Positions 27,386-35,046 of a stretch of 35,173 nucleotides of DNA are shown in pieces. Numbering within the stretch: the first letter of the stretch is position 1; each line of letters begins with the position of its first letter. The notes under the pieces were generated by a model, which did not search any database, was not told the origin of the DNA, and was given only the letters and a program-made list of their open reading frames with translations. The position numbers were made by a program, and so were the translations under genes. Source of the DNA: Kiritimatiellia bacterium (GTDB lineage: Bacteria; Verrucomicrobiota; Kiritimatiellia; RFP12; UBA1067); NCBI GenBank assembly GCA_016296065.1, contig JAEDKA010000038.1, positions 1 through 35,173 on the forward strand, given 5' to 3'.

Positions 27386-27727
27386 ATGAAACTCATCATT
27401 GCATACATCCAGCCGGACCGCCTCAACGCCGTCAAGCAGGCGCTGTGCGCCCGGGAAATCTACAAGATGTCCGTCACGAACGCGCTTGGCTGCGGCCAGC
27501 AGGGCGGCTATCTTCACATGTACCGTGGCGCAACCGAGGAGGTTACGCTCCACAAGAAGATGCGTCTCGCCATCGGCGTAAACGACGACTATGTCGAGAA
27601 GACGATCGAGGCGATCGTAGAGGGCGCGCGCACCGGCGAAATCGGCGACGGAAAGATCTTCGTACTGCCGATGGAGGAGTGCGTGCGCATAAGAACCGGC
27701 GAGCGCGGCCCGGCGGGGATAGGGTAA
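27386..27727 (+). CDS. glnK: P-II family nitrogen regulator
   Basis: 113 aa, normal size. Begins MKLIIAYIQPDRLNAVKQAL. The T-loop region is GCGQQGGYLHMYRGATEEVTL. The nucleotide-binding C-terminal signature TGEIGDGKIFVLP is followed by RIRTGERGPAG. It should sense ATP/ADP and 2-oxoglutarate and gate the adjacent ammonium channel. At the position of the uridylylated Tyr51 (YRGAEY in E. coli) this protein has Glu (YRGATE), so classic uridylylation is unlikely. I chose ATG 27386 over 27374 because the family starts there and GGTGGG lies just upstream. First gene of glnK-amt-porin. Confidence 0.93.
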   Translation: MKLIIAYIQPDRLNAVKQALCAREIYKMSVTNALGCGQQGGYLHMYRGATEEVTLHKKMRLAIGVNDDYVEKTIEAIVEGARTGEIGDGKIFVLPMEECVRIRTGERGPAGIG

Positions 27728-27740
27728 ACAACAGAGAGTC

Positions 27741-27806
27741 TTAGACAAGATTCACAGGATTTACAAGATTTTAGGACAATCCTGTTAATCATGTAAATCC
27801 TGTCAA
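27741..27806 (+). repeat. Palindromic element family A, copy 6 (intergenic)
   Basis: TTAGACAAGATTCACAGG ... GTAAATCCTGTCAAAAAA between glnK and amt. The arms are more diverged than in the intragenic copies, and the centre is short. Contains the amt leader. Confidence 0.8.
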
Positions 27807-27826
27807 AAAAAAGAAAGAACGAAAAC

Positions 27827-29122
27827 ATGGAACCTGAAATAACCACAGCAGCAGTCCAAACCAACCTCAACGTCGTCTGGACGCTCATCGCGGCAATACT
27901 CGTATTCACGATGCAGGCGGGCTTCGCGCTCGTCGAGACGGGCTTCACGCGCGCAAAGAACGCCGCGAACATCATGATGAAAAACCTTATGGACTTCGCG
28001 GCGGGCTCGCTCGGATTCTACATCCTCGGCGCAGCGCTTATGTTCGGCGCAACGAAGCTGGGCGGCTGGCTCGGCTGGGGAGGCCTCGGGATGCCGTCGC
28101 TATCGACCGGCGAAGGCGTCTGGGACTGGACGTTCCTCTTCTTCCAGACGATGTTCGCCGCGACAGCCGCGACGATCGTCTCCGGCGCGGTAGCGGAACG
28201 CATCGAATTCAAGAGCTACCTCATCTACTCGGTGATCGTGTCGGCCATCGTGTACCCAATCAGCGGACACTGGATGTGGGGCTCGCTCGCCGGTGAGGCG
28301 TCGCAGGGCTGGATCGAGGCGCTCGGATTCCACGACTTCGCCGGCTCGACCGTCGTCCACTCCGTCGGCGGATGGATCGCGCTCGCCGGCGCAATCGCGC
28401 TCGGTCCGCGCATCGGCAAGTACCGCCACGACGGCAAGGCGAATCCGATTCCCGGACACTCCCTCGTCCTCGGCACGCTCGGCGTGTTCCTCCTCTGGAT
28501 CGGCTGGTTCGGATTCAACCCCGGCTCCTACACCCAGGGCATCGGCTCCATCGGACGCGTCGCGATGACGACAAACCTCGCTGCCTGCGCCGGCACGATA
28601 TCCGCGCTCGTCACAGCCTGGGTCATCATGGGCAAGCCCGACCTCACCATGGCGCTGAACGGCTCGCTCGCGGGCCTCGTCGCGATCACCGCTCCGTGCG
28701 ACCTCGTGACGGCCAACGCGGCGATCGTGATCGGACTCGTCGCCGGCGTGCTGGTGGTGCTCTCGGTCTTCGCGCTCGACAAGATGCACATCGACGATCC
28801 CGTCGGAGCGGTGTCGGTCCACTGCGTGAACGGAGTGTGGGGCACGCTCGCCGTCGGACTCTTCGCCGCGCCGTCCGCGGCGGGCTACGGCAATGAACTG
28901 GTCGGGCTCTTCTACGGCGGCGGCTTGAAGTTCCTCGGCGTGCAGCTGCTCGGCGCGGGAATGACCGCGGTCTGGGCGTTCGGCACTGGCGCGGCGATCT
29001 TCTTCGCGCTCAAGAAGCTCGGCATCCTGCGCGTCAGCGCCACGACGGAGCTGAAGGGGCTCGACATCACCGAACACGGACAGGACGCCTACGCCTCCTT
29101 CCAGTTCTTCAGCAACACATAA
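27827..29122 (+). CDS. amt: Ammonium transporter
   Basis: 431 aa, Amt/MEP/Rh family, with about 11 membrane helices starting WTLIAAILVFTMQAGFALVE. Pore landmarks: twin His in STVVHSVGGW and SVHCVNGVWGT, the gate-region FFFQTMFAATAAT-type helix, and WLLWIGWFGFNPGS. Takes up ammonium at low external levels and is blocked by the P-II protein encoded just upstream. Linked to the next gene, an outer-membrane protein, in one unit that ends at the terminator 29998-30039. No ribosome binding site beyond AAAAGAAAG is evident. Confidence 0.96.
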   Translation: MEPEITTAAVQTNLNVVWTLIAAILVFTMQAGFALVETGFTRAKNAANIMMKNLMDFAAGSLGFYILGAALMFGATKLGGWLGWGGLGMPSLSTGEGVWDWTFLFFQTMFAATAATIVSGAVAERIEFKSYLIYSVIVSAIVYPISGHWMWGSLAGEASQGWIEALGFHDFAGSTVVHSVGGWIALAGAIALGPRIGKYRHDGKANPIPGHSLVLGTLGVFLLWIGWFGFNPGSYTQGIGSIGRVAMTTNLAACAGTISALVTAWVIMGKPDLTMALNGSLAGLVAITAPCDLVTANAAIVIGLVAGVLVVLSVFALDKMHIDDPVGAVSVHCVNGVWGTLAVGLFAAPSAAGYGNELVGLFYGGGLKFLGVQLLGAGMTAVWAFGTGAAIFFALKKLGILRVSATTELKGLDITEHGQDAYASFQFFSNT

Positions 29123-29176
29123 TTCGTCAACACCCACACAATTCAACGTCAACGCAAAAAAGGAAAAGGAATCGTG

Positions 29177-29980
29177 ATGATGAAAGCATCCATAGCAGTC
29201 CTGGCCGTCGCCGCGTCCTTCGCGGCGGCGGCGGAAGAAGCCAGTGAACCGGCCACTGCCTCTCCAGGGAAATTCTCCGCCGAGGTCTCCGTCGATGTGC
29301 TTAGCGACTACATCTGGCGCGGAAAGATCTGCAACGGGAATCCCGTCTGGCAGCCGAGCGCCACGCTTACCTACGAGTACGGCGACTTCGGCAAGGTCTC
29401 CGCCAACGTCTGGGCCAGCATGGACCTAACCCACCGCCGCGGCACGATGAACGCGAGCCGGCATGCATGCGGAATCCAGGAGCTCGACTACACGCTGGCG
29501 TACGCCAACTCGTTCGGTCCCGTAGACGTCGAGATCGGGCACATCTGGTACTCGTTCCCCTACGGCAACGGACGCTCCACCGAGGAGCTCTACGGAACAG
29601 TGGCGTACAACAACCCGATCGCGACCCCGTCGCTCACGGTGTACTGGGACTATCTCGACACCGCTGGTAACGACGTCTCGGCCGTCTACGCGACGTTTGC
29701 GCTCTCGCGTGACTTTGAGCCGGTCGAGAAGCTGACGGTCACACCATCCGCCGCACTGAGCTTCGCCGACCATGCCTACACCGGCTCGTCCGGCGGCGCG
29801 GAGGCGAGCGACTTGACCCTCGGCGTCGCGGCGTCATACGCCGTTACGGAGTGGTTGTCGCTGGGCGCGCAGCTCAACTACACCTGGACACCCTCGCGCA
29901 CTCTCCGCAACGAGGGATACATGGGCGAAGGCGAGCACCAGATCGTCTGGGGCGGCGTAAACGCAACGCTCTCGTTCTAG
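29177..29980 (+). CDS. Outer-membrane beta-barrel protein linked to amt (TorF/Gcw_chp-like)
   Basis: 267 aa from ATG 29177, which has AGGAAAAGGA ending 6 nt upstream. Signal peptide MMKASIAVLAVAASFAAAA, then EVSVDVLSDYIWRGKICNG, which resembles the SDYxWRG opening of the TIGR02001/Gcw_chp putative porins often found beside amt genes, and repeated amphipathic strands ending VWGGVNATLSF. A role in letting ammonium cross the outer membrane is inferred from position only. Confidence 0.75.
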   Translation: MMKASIAVLAVAASFAAAAEEASEPATASPGKFSAEVSVDVLSDYIWRGKICNGNPVWQPSATLTYEYGDFGKVSANVWASMDLTHRRGTMNASRHACGIQELDYTLAYANSFGPVDVEIGHIWYSFPYGNGRSTEELYGTVAYNNPIATPSLTVYWDYLDTAGNDVSAVYATFALSRDFEPVEKLTVTPSAALSFADHAYTGSSGGAEASDLTLGVAASYAVTEWLSLGAQLNYTWTPSRTLRNEGYMGEGEHQIVWGGVNATLSF

Positions 29981-29997
29981 TTTAAGCGTAAATCTTG

Positions 29998-30039
29998 CCT
30001 GCGGCGCGGTTTCGTACTTGTTCCCGCGCCGCAGGTTTT
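29998..30039 (+). terminator. Intrinsic terminator of the glnK-amt-porin operon
   Basis: CCTGCGGCGCGG, 14-nt loop, CCGCGCCGCAGG, then TTTTG. Perfect 12-bp stem 18 bp after the porin stop. It separates nadE from the operon and makes an in-frame nadE start at 29995 unlikely. Confidence 0.9.
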
Positions 30040-30066
30040 GCCTCAAGAAGCCGACGGAGCAGGAAC

Positions 30067-31881
30067 ATGGAAGGAGTTTACAGAATTGCCGCTGCAACGC
30101 CGCGCCTCCACCTAGGGGACGCGGCGGCAAACGCGAAGGAGCTCGTGCGGCTCGCCAAGGGCGCCGCCAAAGACGGCGTCGCTGCGATCGTGTTCCCCGA
30201 ACTGTGCCTGACGGGCTACACGTGTGGAGACATGTTCTTCCGCGACGAACTCCTCGCCGCGGCAAACGCGGCGGCAGAGACCTTCGCCGCGAAGACGGCG
30301 AACCTGCCGCTCGTCTCGATCGTCGGACTGCCGATTGCGGAGGGCCCGGCCATATACAATGCAGCGGCTGTCGTCCACGGCGGCAAGGTGGTCGGAACCG
30401 TCCGCAAGCGCGCCCTGCCGAACTACGGCGAATACTACGAGCGGCGGCAGTTCACGCCGGCGCCAGCCGACGAACCTCTTTTCATCTTCGATGTCGGAGG
30501 ATTCAGGTTCGGCGTCGAGATCTGCGAGGATCTCTGGACGCCCGTGCCGCCGAGCTCCCTGATGGCGGAAGGTGGCGTCGACGTGGTGTTCAACCTCTCC
30601 GCCAGCACGGATTTTCTCGGCAAGTCGCAGAGGCGCCAGTCCCTCGTCGAACAGCAGAGCCTGCGCCTCGGGTGCGCCTACGCGATGGCGTGCGCCGGTT
30701 CGGGCGAGTCGAGCTCTGACGCGGTTTACGGCGGATGTCCCGTCATTGCCGTGGGAGGACGGACTGTTGCCACAGGCAAGTTGTTCAACGGCGCGCCGCA
30801 GATCGTCGCGGCGGACGTCGATGTCGCCGCCGCGCGGCACCGCAGGAGAAGCTCGTCGTCCGTCTATTGCTCGCATCCCATTCCCGGCGTCCGCCGTCAG
30901 CTGGTCGCCGTTGCCGCCAATTTGCCCGCCGCTACGCCATCGACCATACCACGCTCGCCCTTCCTCGACGAATACGGGGAAGACCGCTGGTGGCGGAAAC
31001 TGCTCGACATCCAGGCTGCTGGACTCGCACGTCGGATGGCGAGCGCCGCCATCGGACGGCTGGTCATCGGCGTGTCGGGCGGTGCGGACTCCGCGCTCGC
31101 GCTTCTGGGCGCTTCTGCGGCCCTCGACCGGCTGGGACTTGAACGCGACAGTCTTCTTGCCGTCGTCATGCCTGGGTTCGGATCGACGAAAACAACGCAG
31201 AGCCGTGCCGTCGCGCTGGCGGAAGCGGTCGGCGCGTCGGTGCGCGTCGTCGACATCCGCGAGTCGTGCCGCAGGCACCTCTCCGACATTGGACATGTCA
31301 AGGGCGTTCACGACATCGCCTACGAGAACGCCCAGGCGCGGGAGCGGACGCAGGTCCTGATGGACATCGCGAACATGGAACGCGCGCTCGTCGTCGGCAC
31401 GGGCGATCTCTCTGAAATCGCCCTCGGGTGGAATACCTACAACGGCGATCACATGAGCATGTACCAGATCAACGCATCCGTGCCGAAGACGATGGTGCTC
31501 GCAGCCCTGCGTCTGGTCGCAAGCGAATCTGAAGAGCCGCTTGGCGACCTCCTGCGACAGATTGCCTCCGCGCCGATTACGCCGGAACTTATCCCCGATG
31601 CCGCAGCCAACGACTCGGAGGTGCGGCTCGGTCCTTACGAGCTGCATGACTTCTTCCTCTTTCACTATCTTGTGGATGGCGCGGCGGCGGACAAGCTGCG
31701 TGAAATGGCGCGAATTGCGTTTGCCGGCAAACATTCGCCCGAAGAGGTCGACGACACGCTTTGCAAGTTCATCAGACGTTTCCGCGCCGCCCAGTATAAA
31801 CGCAACTGCGTCCCTGACGGTCCGAAAATCACGCTTTCCCTCTCCCCTCGCGCCGATTGGCGGATGCCAAGCGACATGTGA
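30067..31881 (+). CDS. nadE: Glutamine-dependent NAD+ synthetase
   Basis: 604 aa, long two-domain form. The N-terminal nitrilase-fold glutaminase domain has the triad Glu in FPELCLTGY, Lys in VRKRALPNYGEYYE and Cys in GVEICEDLW. The C-terminal NAD synthetase domain has the pyrophosphatase loop GVSGGADSALAL, VGTGDLSEIALGW and NASVPKTM. Converts deamido-NAD to NAD with glutamine as nitrogen donor, fitting the glutamine theme. GGAGCAGGA precedes ATG 30067. All catalytic residues are present. The frame is open for 36 codons past the TGA. Confidence 0.95.
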   Translation: MEGVYRIAAATPRLHLGDAAANAKELVRLAKGAAKDGVAAIVFPELCLTGYTCGDMFFRDELLAAANAAAETFAAKTANLPLVSIVGLPIAEGPAIYNAAAVVHGGKVVGTVRKRALPNYGEYYERRQFTPAPADEPLFIFDVGGFRFGVEICEDLWTPVPPSSLMAEGGVDVVFNLSASTDFLGKSQRRQSLVEQQSLRLGCAYAMACAGSGESSSDAVYGGCPVIAVGGRTVATGKLFNGAPQIVAADVDVAAARHRRRSSSSVYCSHPIPGVRRQLVAVAANLPAATPSTIPRSPFLDEYGEDRWWRKLLDIQAAGLARRMASAAIGRLVIGVSGGADSALALLGASAALDRLGLERDSLLAVVMPGFGSTKTTQSRAVALAEAVGASVRVVDIRESCRRHLSDIGHVKGVHDIAYENAQARERTQVLMDIANMERALVVGTGDLSEIALGWNTYNGDHMSMYQINASVPKTMVLAALRLVASESEEPLGDLLRQIASAPITPELIPDAAANDSEVRLGPYELHDFFLFHYLVDGAAADKLREMARIAFAGKHSPEEVDDTLCKFIRRFRAAQYKRNCVPDGPKITLSLSPRADWRMPSDM

Positions 31882-31899
31882 TGCAGTTTTGGGCGTCCC

Positions 31900-31992
31900 G
31901 TGGCGAAGGCCACGGCCTGCCTCAAGCTCGTCTCGGCGCTCATGCTCGCCGCCGTCGCGCTCATCCTCCTAATGCAGGTCAAGTTCCGCTAG
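31900..31992 (+). CDS. Possible small membrane peptide after nadE
   Basis: 30 aa from GTG: MAKATACLKLVSALMLAAVA, then LILLMQVKFR. One hydrophobic helix with basic ends. It is in the same frame as nadE, separated by its TGA, so it might be a readthrough tail instead. No ribosome binding site. The gap 31993-32086 beyond shows no gene. Confidence 0.3.
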   Translation: MAKATACLKLVSALMLAAVALILLMQVKFR

Positions 31993-32086
31993 GTGCATTA
32001 CATGAATATGGCGTCGTAACCAATCAGCATTACAGGAATTGTAAAGGATCGGACGGTGGGATCGGTTTTTGGTCGCTTGGCATGGG

Positions 32087-32105
32087 TTGTGCTAATTTGC
32101 ACACG
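32087..32105 (+). promoter_or_regulatory. Sigma-54-like / palindromic motif upstream of gltD
   Basis: TTGGCAT-GGGTT-GTGCTAA; GG (32089-32090) and GC (32101-32102) are 10 nt apart. It ends only 2 nt before the gltD ATG, so a standard sigma-54 start (about 32114) would fall inside the gene. Confidence 0.6.
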
Positions 32106-32107
32106 AT

Positions 32108-33466
32108 ATGCAACGAATACACGACATCTACCGTCCGACCGATGAACGCGTCAATGACTGGCGCGAGGTCGAGCGCGCTCTAACAGACGAAGAACTCAAG
32201 GAGCAGACCTCGCGCTGCATGAACTGCGGCCAGCCGTTCTGCCATGCCTATGGGTGTCCGCTCGGCAACCTGGTCCCAGACCAGAACCGCGCCGTCGCGC
32301 AGGGCGACTGGAAGCGTGCCTACGCGCTCCTCTCGGTGAATTCCGACTTCCCCGAGTTCACCTCTCGTATCTGTCCGGCGCTCTGCGAGGCGAGCTGCGT
32401 GCACGGACTGGACGAAGAGGCCGTTATGGTGCGACAGTCGGAGAAGCGCATCATCGAGACGGCGTTCACGAACGGATGGGTCGTGCCGCGTCCGCCCGAA
32501 AAGGAAAACGGCAAATCGGTTGCCGTCATCGGGGCTGGGCCCGCGGGCCTTTCGGCGGCCGTCACGCTACGCCGCCGCGGATTCGCGGTGACGGTGTACG
32601 AGCGCAGGAAGAACATCGGCGGACTCCTCCGCTACGGTATCCCGTGCTTCAAGCTGGACAAGGCGCTTATCGACAGAAGGCGAAATGTTCTGGAGGCGGA
32701 GGGGATCCGCTTCGTGACGGACTGCGAAGTCGGCAAGGACGTCTCCGCGGAGTGGTTGAAGAAGGAACACGACGCGGTTGTCGTTGCGATCGGGACTCCA
32801 GCCGCGCGAGACCTAAAGATTCCAGGACGCGAACTCGGCGGCATCCATCTCGCGCTTGAGCTTCTGGAAGGACAGAACCGTTTCCTGACGGGCGAAATCA
32901 CGGAGCCGCCGATCAACGCGAAGGGGAAGAAGGTCCTCGTGATTGGCGGTGGCGATACTGGCAGCGACTGCGTGGGCACGTCGATCCGCCAGGGCGCGGC
33001 GAGTGTGACGCAGATAGAGATCATGCCGAAGCCGCCGGACGAACGCGACGCCTCCACGCCTTGGCCGCTCTGGCCCTATATGCTGCGCACAAGCTCCAGC
33101 CACAAGGAAGGGTGCGTGCGCCGCTGGAACCTGAACAGCCTGCGATTTATTGGGGAATACGGCGTTTCGGGCGTGGAAGTCGAGACCGTGGAATGGGAGT
33201 TTTCTCCCGAGGGACGTCCGACGAAATTCCACAGCGTGCCGAACACCAAGGAAGTCATCGAGGCCGACCTTGTATTCCTCGCGATGGGCTTCACGGGTGT
33301 CCCAGCGGAGAATCCGATCGTCTCACAGCTCGGACTCTCGCAGACTCCGCGCACGGCCCTTGTCGCCGATCCCGCGCGGAATATCTTCTGCGTCGGCGAC
33401 TGCGCGTCCGGCGCGTCTCTCGTCGTTCGCGCGCTCGCAAGTGGCAAGGCGATCGAAGTCGTTTAA
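32108..33466 (+). CDS. gltD: Glutamate synthase small subunit / GltD-like oxidoreductase
   Basis: 452 aa, normal GltD size. The N-terminal iron-sulfur segment has Cys37, Cys40, Cys45 and Cys50 in RCMNCGQPFCHAYGCPLGN. FAD-binding GAGPAGLSAA and KNIGGLLRYGIPCFKLDK, NADPH-binding VIGGGDTGSDCVGTS, and the C-terminal FAD motif FCVGDCASGASLVV follow. Transfers electrons from NADPH to the large subunit; gltB is not in the window, so it may lie elsewhere, or this may be a stand-alone homolog. No ribosome binding site; the promoter-like motif sits almost on the ATG. Confidence 0.93.
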   Translation: MQRIHDIYRPTDERVNDWREVERALTDEELKEQTSRCMNCGQPFCHAYGCPLGNLVPDQNRAVAQGDWKRAYALLSVNSDFPEFTSRICPALCEASCVHGLDEEAVMVRQSEKRIIETAFTNGWVVPRPPEKENGKSVAVIGAGPAGLSAAVTLRRRGFAVTVYERRKNIGGLLRYGIPCFKLDKALIDRRRNVLEAEGIRFVTDCEVGKDVSAEWLKKEHDAVVVAIGTPAARDLKIPGRELGGIHLALELLEGQNRFLTGEITEPPINAKGKKVLVIGGGDTGSDCVGTSIRQGAASVTQIEIMPKPPDERDASTPWPLWPYMLRTSSSHKEGCVRRWNLNSLRFIGEYGVSGVEVETVEWEFSPEGRPTKFHSVPNTKEVIEADLVFLAMGFTGVPAENPIVSQLGLSQTPRTALVADPARNIFCVGDCASGASLVVRALASGKAIEVV

Positions 33467-33509
33467 AACTTTCGTTTATAAAATCCGCCACGCACGCCAT
33501 ATAACTTTT

Positions 33510-33518
33510 TGATATAAT
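33510..33518 (+). promoter_or_regulatory. Extended -10 promoter of the GNAT toxin-antitoxin pair
   Basis: TGATATAAT (TATAAT at 33513-33518), the same extended -10 seen before the porin leader and the Phd/ParE pair. Start expected about 7 nt on, with AAAAGG as ribosome binding site. Confidence 0.5.
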
Positions 33519-33541
33519 ATTTGGCAAAAGGCAAGTTTAAG

Positions 33542-33736
33542 ATGGCTCTCGCGATAAGCAACATACCGGTTCTGACGGGTGACGTAGCTGCTCGCTTCGT
33601 CCACACGGCGGAAGAAAACGCCCGCAACCGTGGGCGTATAGACTTTTCACGCGAGCGCAAAATGTGGCGGAAATTTGAATCGGCAAACGCTGACCGGGTC
33701 AGACAGCTCAGGGAATCTGGCAAATGGCCTTTCTGA
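33542..33736 (+). CDS. Small putative antitoxin partner of a GNAT toxin
   Basis: 64 aa, starting MALAISNIPVLTGDVAARFV and rich in charged residues at the end (RERKMWRKFESANADRVRQL). It resembles the short antitoxins encoded just before GNAT toxins in many host-associated genomes, but it lacks a recognisable ribbon-helix-helix N-terminus. Its 3' end overlaps the GNAT gene by 13 nt. Role inferred from position. Confidence 0.6.
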   Translation: MALAISNIPVLTGDVAARFVHTAEENARNRGRIDFSRERKMWRKFESANADRVRQLRESGKWPF

Positions 33737-34335
33737 CCGACCGCTGTGCTCGTGTACCGCTCTCACCGAAGATAGTTGCCGCCTGCGCCCCGTTCAGCTG
33801 CGGCAACAAAGACCTTGACGAGTTCTTCAGCGCGGATTATCTCGATTATGCCGAGCAGTTGATGGGCAAGACCTACGCCTTTCTTGAAATTGAAAATCCC
33901 AGCGAAATTGTCTGCGCATTTACCGTATCCAACGCCAGCATATTCACCAATCACCTTCCAAATGCGAGGAGAAAACGTGTGGGGAAGGATGTTCCTTGGC
34001 AAAAGCGCGACATGATATATCCGGCAGTTCTTATTGGACGGCTCGGTGTCAATCGCAAGTTCATGCGCAAGCATGTTGGAACAGAACTGATGCAAAGCAT
34101 CAAAAGCTGGTTCGTCGATGAAGACAACAAAACAGGCTGCCGTTATCTCGTTGTCGACGCCTATAACGAAGATATACCAATCCGCTACTACCGGAACAAT
34201 GGTTTTGATTTTATGTTCAGCACTGAAGAACAGGAAAAGCAGTATCGCAACATTTCCGGCGACAGTCCACTTAACACTCGGCTTATGTTCTTTGATCTAA
34301 TGCAGATAGCCGCTGAACCGTCAGCGGCCATCTAA
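33724..34335 (+). CDS. GNAT family N-acetyltransferase, probable toxin
   Basis: 203 aa. The GNAT fold is indicated by FSCGNKDLDEFF near the N-terminus, VLIGRLGVNRKFMRKHVGTELM (acetyl-CoA pyrophosphate loop; the glycine pattern is R-K-H-V-G-T) and YLVVDAYNEDIPIRYYRNNG (C-terminal strand and Tyr). The layout matches TacT/AtaT-like toxins that acetylate aminoacyl-tRNA. Coupled to the small upstream gene. A housekeeping acetyltransferase cannot be excluded. Confidence 0.8.
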   Translation: MAFLTDRCARVPLSPKIVAACAPFSCGNKDLDEFFSADYLDYAEQLMGKTYAFLEIENPSEIVCAFTVSNASIFTNHLPNARRKRVGKDVPWQKRDMIYPAVLIGRLGVNRKFMRKHVGTELMQSIKSWFVDEDNKTGCRYLVVDAYNEDIPIRYYRNNGFDFMFSTEEQEKQYRNISGDSPLNTRLMFFDLMQIAAEPSAAI

Positions 34336-34384
34336 CTCGCACCAGTTCCGACCCTAATCGTCCCTAATCCGCCGCACCCAGGGG

Positions 34385-34405
34385 GTCCGTCGCTCCGCGA
34401 CGGAC
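34385..34405. other. Perfect hairpin after the GNAT gene
   Basis: GTCCGTCGC-TCC-GCGACGGAC, a 9-bp stem with the same TCC loop as the REP-like hairpins. A smaller hairpin TGCCG-CTTTTA-CGGCA follows at 34430-34445. No T run. The interval 34336-34517 shows no gene. Confidence 0.5.
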
Positions 34406-34517
34406 ATACCAACGACACCATAAATCACTTGCCGCTTTTACGGCAGTGTGCGGACTCTGACCGTGACGCTTGACGTTTACAGGTAATAACAGACGTCCTA
34501 CGAAGTTTCCTATGCCA

Positions 34518-34940
34518 TTAGTCTTTACTGTCTTGCTTACTATTTGCTGTTGGGTCTGAGGGTGTCTTGCCAGTTGCTGTTTGGGCTTTCTTGATTTTAT
34601 TTGGACTTTGTTGCTTTTTGATTTCTGTTTGTTCAGCCCGAAGGTCGGCAATCTCCTTCTCAATTTCTTTCACCCTTGCCTCTTGGGCTTCGCTTTCAGG
34701 CATCTTCGCCTTCAATGCTTTCCATGTTTTGTAGCTCAAATCGTATTCTGGTCCCAGATTGCAAAAATTGCCAGTGCCGATTTTAGTCTCTGATTTACAT
34801 CCTGGCGCTACAGGGCAATGGTCATTTACATATATGGCTTTATGAATCGAGCATACATACTCAGGATTAAGAGTTACAACACGCTTAGTCTTATACAGCT
34901 TGCGTTCTCGGCTTCTGTATGAAGATTTGGTCGTTTTCAC
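34518..34940 (-). CDS. Hypothetical Cys-rich protein with coiled-coil tail
   Basis: 140 aa from GTG 34940; the frame is open further to 35069, but that part looks non-coding and overlaps the plus-strand gene at the edge. The N-terminal third is basic (SSYRSRERKLYKTKR). A Cys/His cluster follows (YVCSIHKAIYVNDHCPVAPG, then FCNLG), which could bind zinc. A Glu/Lys coiled coil (ARVKEIEKEIADLRAEQTEI) and a Lys/Ser/Thr tail end it. Family not recognised. Confidence 0.55.
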   Translation of the reverse strand: MKTTKSSYRSRERKLYKTKRVVTLNPEYVCSIHKAIYVNDHCPVAPGCKSETKIGTGNFCNLGPEYDLSYKTWKALKAKMPESEAQEARVKEIEKEIADLRAEQTEIKKQQSPNKIKKAQTATGKTPSDPTANSKQDSKD

Positions 34941-35046
34941 GTAAAGCCAAATACGCTGTTGCGTACGTCGGCGGATGTTGCCACCCGTCCCTGGCGGACT
35001 CCGCGTCATGCGTGCCGCCGGTCCCAGGCCGTCTGCACCCGGGAGT

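Noticed and set aside
28100..29152. 350-aa open frame opposite amt
   Set aside because: Glu/Arg-rich shadow without domains; amt is unambiguous.
29995..30066. nadE start at 29995
   Set aside because: Lies in the terminator stem; ATG 30067 gives the conserved N-terminus.
30112..31734. 540-aa open frame opposite nadE
   Set aside because: His/Arg-rich shadow; nadE motifs on the other strand are intact.
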